A stretch of DNA of 64,000 nt, taken from assembly GCF_964355755.1 (NCBI RefSeq), contig NC_092670.1, positions 18,785,201 through 18,849,200 of the forward strand. The letters run 5' to 3'. This DNA is from Antedon mediterranea. Its lineage: Eukaryota > Echinodermata > Crinoidea > Comatulida > Antedonidae. Both the position numbers and the translations under genes were made by a program. Position 1 is the first letter of the stretch. Each line of letters opens with the position of its first letter. The notes under the pieces are model-generated. The model was given only the letters and a program-made list of their open reading frames with translations, made no database searches and was not told the origin of the DNA. Positions 50,127 to 59,440 of this stretch are shown here, piece by piece.

Positions 50127-53100
50127 ATGCCAGTTTTTATCGAAAATACAGATATAGAAGATTTGCTAAAACCAATGACAAATATTTGTTATAGAATTTC
50201 TGAACAGTTTCCCTCACTACAGGTACGTGGTTGAGTTACATGCTCTAGGCTTACCTACAGAAGCAGCTGCATTTCCTGGATTTAATACTACTGATGCGTA
50301 CGTTTCGGCTCAGGGATGTTTCGGTCCAGGGTTGTTTCGTCCCTAATATACAGAAAGAACTATTTGTAAAAATGTTAGGCCTAGTTTTCATTCTCTTTAC
50401 AAAGTCATCATGTATTATAAACTACTATTAACTTAATTGCTATTAGAAAAAGGTATGGGTAATTGAATGGATGAAAGAAGATGTTCATATTAATAATAAT
50501 AATAATGAATATTTTACTTTTTTTATTTATTTTATTAAGGAAGAAGCAATTAAATTCCGATCAGAACCTGTTCAGGCATGTCAACCAGAAGGTTTACTGT
50601 ATGTCAAACAGAGAGAATTTGCATGCACACATCCTGATGATGGTATGTCATTCAGATTTTTATTAATAATATTATGCCCAGTAGTAATATTAGAAAAAAT
50701 AAACTTTGATATCAAATTTTAATTTTTATTTCTAAAGATGTGATTCACGTGTTAGGAACAGAGGATGCGACAACCTGCCATATAATCGTGGTGAGACATA
50801 AAGGTACTTTAGTTGATTACGAATAAACTTTAGCAAAGTAAAGATTACAGTACACCATCTTTTCCCCAAAAATATGTTGACCATTGCTAGCAATATGCAC
50901 TTACATTCATTATATTTAATTGTTGATTCCTGTTTTATATTAATTGTGGGTGACATATTCAATCAATGTCAAACTCAATTTTTCAAGCAATGCATTTATT
51001 CAATGGGAAATTCTTTGTGAGAAAAAGTAGACGAATATTAAGCAAATATTTTAATAACATATGAATATAAATTGAACAAGAGTATCCTTTAAGAGTACTA
51101 TGATAAAGCTCTGTCTACACTATCAAACTTTATTTGACGAAGATGCCATATCACTACCATATTTGGGCATATTACTACCATATTTGGGCACATCACACTT
51201 TTTTATCAAACTAGTTTGATAGTGTAGAAAGAGCTTTATGGCTGATTTGACTTACAATCTATGCACTTATTGTTGCTTTTTGTTACCATAGGCAGTGGAG
51301 TGACTTGTTTAGCTCACTGCGATGGATGCAGTACAAAACAAGGTATTGAAGACATGCTTGCGACTGTCATGCTACTGAGTGATGGCAAATTATCCGGAAG
51401 GTTTAACCTGATTTTATTGATATTTTAAACATAATAAAGTATTGAAATCAGTAAGACGTCTCTGGCCTGTAGTACATGCAGTACTGTGTGTTTTTTTTCA
51501 AAGTGGGCGGGCTCACTGCTCTGTTGTTAACCATAAGAAAATCAGTAAGGCTTCCCTGGCCTGTAGTACAGCGGAGTGTGAATTGAAATTGTAATTACAA
51601 TTTTTTTGTTTTTGCAGATTGGAACTCCATATATTTGGTGGATTTTGTGATGATCGTTTCCAGTCACAGCAATTAACCAAAGAAATCCTTAGTAAGCATA
51701 CTTGAACTTGTTCTACTCTACCTGGTACAGTTTGTAAAAAGCCACAACCTACAAATATTTTAACTAATTGTGTATATATTATATATTTTAGAAGTAATTG
51801 AATGCAAATTTGTTTTTAGGTGAATTTCATAAGCAACCTCTACCTATTTCTTTGATGACTGCATGCGTGTCAGGTAAGGTTTCTCTTGCCTCCAGTTGAT
51901 TGATTGGTTTAAGCTCTGTCTATGCTATCAAACAAGAAAAGTTTCCTAATTTGGTAGTGATATGCTTAAATATGGTAGTGATATGCTTAAATATGGTAGT
52001 GATATGGAGTCATGTCCATATATGGACACACCACATTTTTTTTACACAAAAAGTTTGATATTGTAGACAGAGCTTTAGTCTAGAATGTTTATGCACATAA
52101 AAATGCTCATATCCAAGTGAAGACCAGTTCAAAAAACATTTATTTATTCAACAATGGCATTATACAGTATAATATAATTATAGGTGTGTACATAAATGAA
52201 AACATAGTAATAAGCCATCATTTGGGGTCTTCTCTAGAAGAAAACAAGTTTCTTGTCTCGAGAAAGACCCCAGAAACAAAACACATACATTTTAACTAAT
52301 ACAATTTACTACATAAAATAATAAATAAAATTAAAAACGATGAAATAAAAATAGATACTTTCAGTGTACTACAATCATAATAATATTAAAATTAGTATAA
52401 AGAAATAAGATATTTTTTAAAATGTTTACGAAAAGTATAAAGAGATTTAAAATGCTTTAGTTTGTCATCAAGATCATTCCAGATTCGCGGTCCTGAAACA
52501 GTAAAATATTCGGAAATTTTCAGTCTAAAAGGAGGTACATCAAGATCATATGCTGAAATTTATTGTCGATACGTAAATTGTACTTGTGTGATTTTGTATG
52601 ATGACTTAATAGATTAGACATTGTCACAGGGAGTTTGGTAACCAGTGAAGTTATTGTCTTAAGGAAAATACAGTATTTCATTTACGTGTTTATTGGTGAA
52701 AGCCACTGATTTTATTTTTTTTAGAGCCATTCTTCTGTAAATGTCAGTGTACTTTATATGTTTATTTAAATTGTATTAATATTTACTTTTTTTAGAATTG
52801 AATGATGTGATAAAGGATGGTAAACATTGGCCTGTTATTTATGGCATAGGTTTGTTTGATTTTAATTTTGTTATAACCATGAATTTTTCTTCTTCAAACA
52901 CTGCATAAATGGTTTACAAAAAATTATCTTTTTGTAATATATATATATATATATATTACAAAAAGAAAATTTTTTGTAAAGCATTTTATTTTTGTAAACT
53001 ACAGCATTGTCATTTTTTCAGTAATTTGCCTTGGATTTATATATATATATAGTATATATATGTTATTGTTATTTTTCAGGAGTGAATGTTAAAACTGGTG

Positions 53101-54634
53101 CAATATTTCCTGCTAAGTTCTTGGATAAAGGCCCAGATTTAGTGATCAGATCAACAAAGACATTTGTTGGTGATAAAGATGTATGTAGAATATTTTATAT
53201 GATTTGTTTATTTTTAAATAATTCATTTTTGATACTAATCGTCGAAACGTTGCAATGAATTATTTTACTAAAATAAATATTCTGTTTTTAGATGATGAAT
53301 ATATATGATTATAAATCAAGAGAGCTTCGAATAAAACCTTTTAATTGGGAACCATGGCCAAGTGCCCCACTGTTACTTGAACAACCAGATGAAGTAATTA
53401 GACATGTAGGTATCTTATGTTCTCATGGAGAACACAACACTGTATCTGCATGTTTTTGTATTTGAATTCCCAAATACATTCTTAAACTACAAATAAAATT
53501 AGTTGTTAATTTGACAAAAATTTGTAGTAATATGACATCATCATGTCCATATAGGGGACACGTCACATTTTATTTGTCACATAAGTTTGATAGTGTAGAC
53601 AGAGCTTTATAGATTCAATAGACACGTTTCGCGCTCGCGACCAATCAGAAATAGTGGGTATAGATTTGTAAACAAACCGAACACAGCTCTCGCCTCTAGT
53701 GCGTGTTGAAGCATAGCGAAATGGCGACTGTCGAGTGCTTTTGTTGCAAGGTGCATCATAAATGTTGTATATGTTTGATAAATCGTGAATTTAACTACAC
53801 AAAATCACTGAATAATATTCCTGTTTTTAATTTTCAAACACTTGCTGAGTGGTTTGCGTCGGCTCCGAAGGATAGTGGCGCAAAATCTTGGAAATTTTTC
53901 AAGGAAAGGTACGTCCACGATGTGCTCGGGTCTCTCCGCCCACCCGGTGGCGCTGCCTGATGATGCGGTACTTGGTCTACTAGGCCTAGGCGGCTTGGGT
54001 GTCTGTTTAAGCGCCGAAGAACATGACATAATACATGGAAGATGCAATAGGAACATGAAGAAGAATGAAAGATAATAATTAATATATTTACGCAACATTT
54101 GTAAATAAAATCAACAGTTAACATGTATTAAATGCACCGTAATTATATTGTCAAACCAAAAATGACAATACATAAATAAAGGAACCAAATGCCCAAATAA
54201 TTCTACAGTGAATATAAAACATAAGTTTAGAAAATAAATAACATCCTTACCATGCCATTCCATCAAAAGGCTAGTTTTGACGATTGCTTTTAAAGAAGAT
54301 CATCTCTCAGTTCTCCCATGCTTTAACATACCTCTTGTTGTGTTTGTTTACCATTGTATACCCACTAAAAGGTCAAACTGACGGTGACCTCGCGAGCGCG
54401 AAACGTGTCTATTTGTTCTTCCTTAATATATTTGAACCTTTAAATAATCGTTATTTTTGCCTATAGTTTCTTTCTACATCTCCTGACGTTGAACCACCAG
54501 ACTTTGTCAGTAACGTACGAGAGACTCTTAAATATATCATCCAAAATCCAAAGCCAACCGCACAAGTATTTCCAGATGGACACGCAAGAACCTACAGAAA
54601 GAATGAAAGTGCCATGTGGACGAGAGTCATTTAA
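50127..54634 (+). CDS. NTAN1: Protein N-terminal asparagine amidohydrolase, 10 exons
   Basis: Deamidates N-terminal Asn to Asp, making a secondary destabilising residue in the Arg/N-degron pathway; acts in cytosol and nucleus. Exons: 50127-50222, 50540-50642, 50738-50803, 51292-51400, 51618-51691, 51820-51873, 52796-52849, 53080-53180, 53292-53405, 54467-54634; phases join to 939 nt, 312 aa (human 310). Conserved blocks: PEGLLYVKQRE, GTEDATTCHIIVVRH with the catalytic Cys80, VTCLAHCDG, HIFGGFCDDR, PVIYGIGVNVKT, LRIKPFNWEPWP and the C-terminal STSPDVEPPDFV...YRKNESAMW. The start matches the family MP start. Introns hold MITE copies 14, 15 and 16 and, in intron 9, a 0.8-kb TIR element. A copy of the last coding nucleotides is found downstream at 57528. 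Confidence 0.96.
51104..51238. mobile_element. MITE family A, copy 14
   Basis: NTAN1 intron 3, inverse orientation, two ACTACCATATTTGGGCA units, right end AGTTTGATAGTGTAGAAAGA. Confidence 0.83.
51909..52077. mobile_element. MITE family A, copy 15
   Basis: NTAN1 intron 6. Three internal GGTAGTGATATG units; ends slightly diverged (CTATGCTATCAAAC, GATATTGTAGACAGAGC). Confidence 0.83.
52913..52981. repeat. Long hairpin around an AT microsatellite
   Basis: TTTACAAAAAATTATCTTTT and AAAAGAAAATTTTTTGTAAA flank a (TA)n core with TTGTAATA/TATTACAA arms, giving about 30 bp per arm. It lies in NTAN1 intron 7. Confidence 0.85.
53511..53609. mobile_element. MITE family A, left-truncated copy 16
   Basis: Lacks the left end; the right end AAGTTTGATAGTGTAGACAG is intact and abuts the TIR element that starts at 53617. 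Confidence 0.75.
53617..54413. mobile_element. 0.8-kb DNA transposon with 24-bp perfect TIRs and an exon-like ORF
   Basis: Both ends carry the same 24 bp (AGACACGTTTCGCGCTCGCG at its core) in inverse orientation. Imperfect arms continue inward (AGTGGGTATA and GTAAACAAAC occur inverted on the right). The element is CpG-rich compared with the host intron. Inside, an ATG at 53721 opens an 80-codon frame with Cys-rich CFCCKVHHKCCICL and a possible donor GAAAG/GTACGT at about 53909. No known transposase is recognisable. It sits in NTAN1 intron 9 and is probably non-autonomous. The target duplication is unclear (perhaps TA). Confidence 0.85.
53721..53960 (+). CDS. Unidentified Cys-rich ORF within the TIR element
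   Basis: Starts MATVECFCCKVHHKCCICLI and continues with NFQTLAEWFASAPKDSGAKS. If the donor-like GAAAG/GTACGT at about 53909 is used, it would be a first exon of about 63 residues; unspliced it ends at 53960. The clustered Cys/His could be a zinc-binding N-terminus of an element-encoded protein, as in autonomous DNA transposons, or a captured host exon. I recognise no family. Confidence 0.35.
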   Translation: MATVECFCCKVHHKCCICLINREFNYTKSLNNIPVFNFQTLAEWFASAPKDSGAKSWKFFKERYVHDVLGSLRPPGGAA

Positions 54635-55089
54635 CAGTGCAATAATAGCACAAAAAAACAAGGCAATTTAACAACATGATGATGAGCTCCGGAGATCAAA
54701 GGGTTTATCTGTGGCTGCGACACTATCAGTTCCACGCCACTTAACAGGCACCGTGCATCGTGGAGAATATGTACATAGTACAGTATTATGGTATTTGTTG
54801 CAGCAGACATAAGATCAAAGGACTATGACGAGTTTCTGTTGTGGCAAGGCGAGCTCATTTTCCTGTTGCCTTGTATTGGTATAAACATGGAGGTATAAAT
54901 ATACCTCCATGGTATAAATAAGAGTAGCACACCTCCTTTGAGACACCCCTATCCTATTCAGGAAACACCCCTACTAAGCGGACATGTTATATTCGAACAC
55001 TACAACCAAGCTCTTTTCAGGGACACCTGTATATTAAAGGGACACTTTTTGGTGTCCCCTAGCCGCAGTGGTTCTACTGTATCTAGTTT
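54635..55089. other. NTAN1 3' flank
   Basis: Probable NTAN1 3' UTR. 54935-55085 carries a repeat with GACACCCCTATCCTATTCAG and GTGTCCCCTAGCCGCAGTGG that recurs at about 58020-58190. Words like CAGTAGAAC, GGACACCCC and AAGGGGACAC recur in many places here and resemble pogo/Tigger-type MITE ends. Confidence 0.5.
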
Positions 55090-55420
55090 TATATATTACA
55101 ATTTGTACATGAATATATACAACAAAATAGGTAAAGCTAAAGAATTAAAAATCAGGAGTCTGCCCATTAAAGACATTTTCCTGTTTTTCCATTTTTCCAC
55201 TGTTTTCTCAAACCGTACCACTACTTTCTCCAACGCAGCAAGGCCAGGGTCCGGAGCCCTAAACTCCACTCCACAAACCCTTAATGAATTCTCGGACCAC
55301 GGGATAGACTCCACCCCAGAAAGTCAAGATAACCCGCACCGCACACAACAGACCACTTTAGCAACGTGGTGGGACGCCGATTCTTTGGATCTTGATTATC
55401 ACCAGGCTTCGCTGTAAGCG
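55090..55420 (-). pseudogene. Non-LTR retrotransposon (LINE) reverse-transcriptase relic
   Basis: Minus-strand frames carry DPKNRRPTTLLK, like the start of a LINE RT domain, and further on VEKWKNRKMSLMGRLLIFNS followed by LALPILLY, like the RT thumb region. The catalytic middle is missing and the frame is broken, so it is an internally deleted dead copy. Identification is from remembered LINE motifs. Confidence 0.6.
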
Positions 55421-55589
55421 TTATAAGACCACTTGTTGAGACTTTGACAAACTACCAGACTGAAACACTGAAGTATTTATCTCAATTAAATCATTGCTAA
55501 TAACCGACAAAAATTCCAAATAATATTCCAGACCCCGGTGACTTATCTTTGAACATGGAAGAAAGTGCTCTCTGTACCTCGACAACCTC

Positions 55590-55890
55590 TACAGTCCGTT
55601 ACAAATTATGCATATTTGCTCCTCTTGTTATTCTTGGAAATGTTGATACCTTTGTTTATGAAGTACACAAAAGTATTTCTGTGTTCATCACATGTAAGGT
55701 TTGCTTGAGCATTGTGTATAGCGGTGTGTGGAAACTGTTGGATCTTAACAAAACTAACCTTGTTTTTCTTTGAAATCTCTATACCTTTTTTTATGAAGTA
55801 CACAAAAGTATTTCTGTGGTCATCAGACATAAGGTTTGCTTTAGCACATAAATGCATAGCAGTGTCTCCATTCTCGTAAAAGTGAAAAGA
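55590..55890 (-). pseudogene. Two tandem ankyrin-like repeat fragments
   Basis: Minus strand encodes NGDTAMHLCAKANL then HRNTFVYFIKKGIEISKKNK, followed by a second diverged copy with HRNTFVYFINKGINISKNNK. The DNA itself is a tandem duplication of about 150 bp. No initiation site or splice frame could be assigned, so this is a fragment. Confidence 0.4.
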
Positions 55891-55979
55891 ATAGTGCAAA
55901 AGCTGTACTGCATATATTTTAAATAATTGAAGTTCTTTGTGTCATATTCTGATACGGTGCTGGCTCCGTTGTTGGTTAA

Positions 55980-56393
55980 GTCAGTACATATTTGTCTAGC
56001 TTTTGCGTTACTAACCATGCTAAGAATTTTGTATCCCAAATCTCAAAATCATCTGGATTTCCAATAAAAAGCTGCTTTGAAACCTCCCATAACCTGTTGA
56101 ACATGACAAGTCCAGATGAAATGCCCTTCAATGCACCTGCAGCCGATGGCAGATGGCAGGGGATTTAAAAGTAAATCAATCTGGCCCCCACCGAGCTGCT
56201 GCACCGCCACAACCTCCTGAACAGAAATTTCTGCCGACTTCAAGTCATCAGGTTCTGTTCTGTTGGTGGTTGGTGTGATTTTTATTTTGTCTCTAAGCAT
56301 TTCTCCATAACAGATAGTTTTTTTAGGATTGCGTGAAGTGGATCTTTCTTTATTTTTCTGACTGTTAACATTGTTGTTGGTGGGATAAGCCAA
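55980..56393 (-). pseudogene. LINE ORF1-like (nucleic-acid-binding) fragment
   Basis: The minus-strand frame includes SVQEVVAVQQLGGGQIDLLL, like the start of ORF1 in LINE elements that encode a CCHC-type protein. A second frame carries WEVSKQLFIGNPDDF. The frames are broken and neither is full length. It lies on the same strand as the LINE relic at 55090-55420 and may derive from the same or a nested insertion. Confidence 0.4.
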
Positions 56394-57500
56394 TTCTGCT
56401 GCAACTTTGAGTTCCTTTCGTTCGAATATCGGAAAACTTTATGTCTCTAGGACGCATCTGTCGACCTCAACCCATCCATAAACTGAGATGAGAGAAGACG
56501 GTCCTTGTCTGTGGTAAATCCTGTCATGTCCTTTTCAACTGGTTTTTGAAGGAGGGCTTACAAAGCAATTGGTATTCAGACTGTGTCTCTGTTGACTGTT
56601 GGAATCTGGCATATAATGCCGCTATTGGAGATTTGGTTACATGGTCTTTTGTGTATTCTTCGATCATAGCCGCTCTATAGCTTGTTCACCATCGTTTTGG
56701 CCATCTAGTTTAAGGTTTAGAACACGGTCTCTTGCTCGGCCTGATGTGTGGCGAACTACTTCGTCGTATGCTCCGGCTGAAAGTATTCCTTTATGGGAGA
56801 TGTTGTATCGGACGTCTCTTGCTCAGTCTGTCTTCGATCCGTATGAACGTGTCTTTACCTGCAAAAACTGCCACTTGCTTTGGTTATGTCAGGTATATGT
56901 GATTTTGGTATTTATTAGTTTCTGGTTCTGTTACTGTTGCCCTCTAGTGGATCGAAACCAGCTATCTCTAATAGAGAAAGTTTGGCTTGCGGTATGTCCC
57001 ATTCTGGTGACTGTGGTCGTCTTTGACTGGCTTGGCATTCATTGTGAGCTGTTGTTTATCGATGGTACCTCAGAGTAAATTATAATTTGAGAGAAATTAT
57101 GTGATGACTGAATAAACCAAGTAGGCAAAACTTCTGGGAGAGCTATGATTTAACTTTTAATTCAACAAATCCAAACAATTCAACATTTAAACAACAGTAA
57201 CAACAACCCACCTAATTATACCCAACTCTCTGGTTCACTCAGAAGGTTACAATATAATATGCTTATATTACTAAATGTAGTAAAGTATTGTTATCTTGGG
57301 GTATTAATGAAGATTATGTAGCGCAAGTATATGTTCATTTCAATCTTGGTTTTTTTGTTTTACTTCCACCACACATGTTCGTCCCTGTCCTCCGCCACCT
57401 GTAGGGGGCGCTACCGTTTAATCTCATATCTCACATCTGCTGACCATCTTAAGAATTGCCACCCTTCGCATCTTCTCGATAGCGTATCAAATCCACTTGA
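56394..57500. other. Unassigned sequence, likely retroelement debris
   Basis: Contains a 145-codon plus-strand open frame (56641-57078; includes RVFTCKNCHLLWLC and hydrophobic stretches) that I cannot place in any family. It lies among LINE fragments and I do not call it a gene. GTAGGGGGCGCTACC at 57403 is a common repeat motif. Confidence 0.4.
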
Positions 57501-57575
57501 GTTATATCCTCCGTGAAGCAGTCTTGCGAATGAAAGTGCCATGTGGACGAGAGTCATTTAACAGTGCAGTAATAG
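57501..57575 (+). repeat. Tandem-duplication junction: SNU13 leader copy joined to NTAN1 stop-region copy
   Basis: 57501-57527 is identical to 59362-59388 in the SNU13 leader (TATATCCTCCGTGAAGCAGT core, 27 bp). 57528-57575 repeats 54601-54648, the end of NTAN1 coding sequence including the stop (ATGAAAGTGCCATGTGGACG core; one mismatch seen in 48). The two blocks abut without a gap, as expected at the join of a tandem duplication. Confidence 0.88.
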
Positions 57576-58790
57576 TATTGTAACAGTGGTATTTTAGTGT
57601 ATCTGTTACTATTATATTATAGTCTCAGCGGCAGGATTTCACACAGTCACAGAAATGTACAAACAGTAAATATGGTTTTGTCCAGATACAGTTTTATTTA
57701 AATATTCAATGTAATACAGTCTGTCCTGGCTATATCACATATGTTTTCTTCTCTCTATTATAATCATTTTATTCTCCTTCCTCCTCTTACCAGTAAATCC
57801 ATATTTAAGGAACGGTCCTTATTAATATGCATGTACTGGGAGGGGAGTATTTAGTAAAGGGAACATTCCTTGATGATGAGGAAACAGTAATTCATTAAGG
57901 ATGTGGGTTATAGGAGAGCGAACAAAGAGTACCTGGGATAGGAAGAAACTACTAGGAATGTTAATAGATGGAGTAGGGAGAAATAGTGAAAAAGAGTTGT
58001 TGACCTGATGGTCAGAGTGTTACAGTATTATAAATAATACAGTATCCTATTCAGAGAACAACCCTGTTAAAGGGATACTTTCTAATAGGAAAATATATAT
58101 TTTAACACAACAACCAACCCCTTTTCAGGCACACCTCTATACATATTGTGTGTCCCCTAGCCGCAGTGGTTCTTCTGTATCTAGTTATATGTTACAATTT
58201 TACAGTAGAATAGTTTTTTATTTGCAGAACAGAAAAAACATTTTGTAATTGTTGTAATTTAAGAACAGTTTTATTCAATAAACTCATATGTTTATAGAAC
58301 TACAGTAGCACTTTTATGGTTGAATGAGAGAGGGTAGGGTCAAAGAAGAATACTGTATATATCAATGAGTAATCCGCGATTTTTGCATTAGAAATTTGTA
58401 ACAGAGAGTGATGCCCGCCCTTTTTTTTACTGAATAAATAGCATGAAACGAACAATTAAATATCCAAACAGCATTTAACATGATGTTGACATGTAGTTGA
58501 TAACATTTTTTATCATGAAAACACGCCAGGCTTAAATTAGGTGTGACCGTCACAAAAAGTTGTATACATCCTGACTTGTAGCGGCGGCCTACCACATGGA
58601 CAATATTACTGTTACAGGGAAAACCGCAGATAACACATTCTTATGATATATATTCTTTGGTAACGTCTTGTGGAGAAATAATGAAAAGAGAGCTATTTGT
58701 ACAAGTATCGATGTGAAATAACTAATAGTTATGTACAATACTTCGTACTATTGATAAGTTCTGATTTTGGATTATTATTTCCTCCGAAGA
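57576..58790. other. Second duplication unit, left part
   Basis: Follows the duplicated NTAN1 stop region. 58020-58190 matches 54935-55100 in the first unit. No coding region or further structure recognised. Confidence 0.5.
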
Positions 58791-58979
58791 GGATGGGCCG
58801 ATCCTGGAGGTACTGCAATACCAGGCCAACCCGTGGCCAGGATGGAGCAAGCTCCTATTCCATGGCCTAGGTTCAAAAATCAGTTTAATATAGAAGCTAC
58901 TCGATGAGTAGCGTTTCAGATATTAAGCTGAAAAGAACAGATACTACACATGATCTTAGCCAAAAGGCCGAGAAGCGAT
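58791..58979 (-). ncRNA. RNU2: U2 spliceosomal snRNA
   Basis: 189 nt on the minus strand, reading ATCGCTTCTCGGCCTTTTGG at the 5' end, then the branch-site recognition region GTGTAGTATCTGTTC. Stem-loop IIa/IIb is present with compensatory changes (GCTACTC loop GAGTAGC). The Sm site is TGATTTTTGAA, and the 3' stem-loops (TGGAATAGGAGCTTGCTCCA; CCTGGTATTGCAGTACCTCC) lead to the 3' end. All functional segments are intact, so I call it a gene, not a pseudogene. The PSE could not be verified. A possible 3' box (CCAAAATCAGAA) lies just downstream. Confidence 0.95.
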
Positions 58980-59440
58980 ACTGATAAATATCTTCATAGG
59001 TATACCACTTAACAACTAGCTGTGACTGTATTGGTGTTAAAATTCCTTAAAATAGATAAGTTCTAATATGATGTCCATTATAGCAAAAAAGTAGATAATA
59101 TTTATGCATTACAGAATCTAGAGTACCGTTTTATTGTTACTTTATAAATTATTGATAAACTAAATAAAATTAGATTACTTTTTCTCCAATATGCAAATTA
59201 GATAGCTCTACCGCGCGCAGTACCCGCTATAAAGTCTATAGCGGGCGCCTTTGTTAAAATACGCCCTCTATATATCATCACAAACAACGATTTGCACACA
59301 ACGTGCGTCTCGTCCACGATTAAACACCACGAGGTTTCGTTGTTTATATTTTTTACTGTTAGTTATATCCTCCGTGAAGCAGTCTTGCCGAGAGGACAAA
59401 CTACGTTAAACTGTTCCGTAATAAATAAAGCAAACAAAAG
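58980..59440. other. Upstream region shared by U2 and SNU13 (divergent)
   Basis: U2 is transcribed left and SNU13 right from this 460-bp interval. It has ATTTGCAT-like TATGCAAATTAGATA near 59190, resembling an octamer element used by snRNA and other promoters, and GTACCCGCTATAAAGTCTAT near 59219 with a TATA-like core. The SNU13 leader (59362-59440) contains the 27-bp block duplicated at 57501. Confidence 0.5.

Noticed and set aside
54938-55417. 159-codon plus-strand ORF
   Set aside because: It is antisense to the LINE reverse-transcriptase relic on the minus strand.
56641-57078. 145-codon plus-strand ORF as a membrane protein gene
   Set aside because: No recognisable family, no splice or promoter context, surrounded by retroelement debris.
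57528-57575. Alternative last exon of NTAN1
   Set aside because: No acceptor in front of it; it directly follows the SNU13 leader copy and is explained by the duplication junction.
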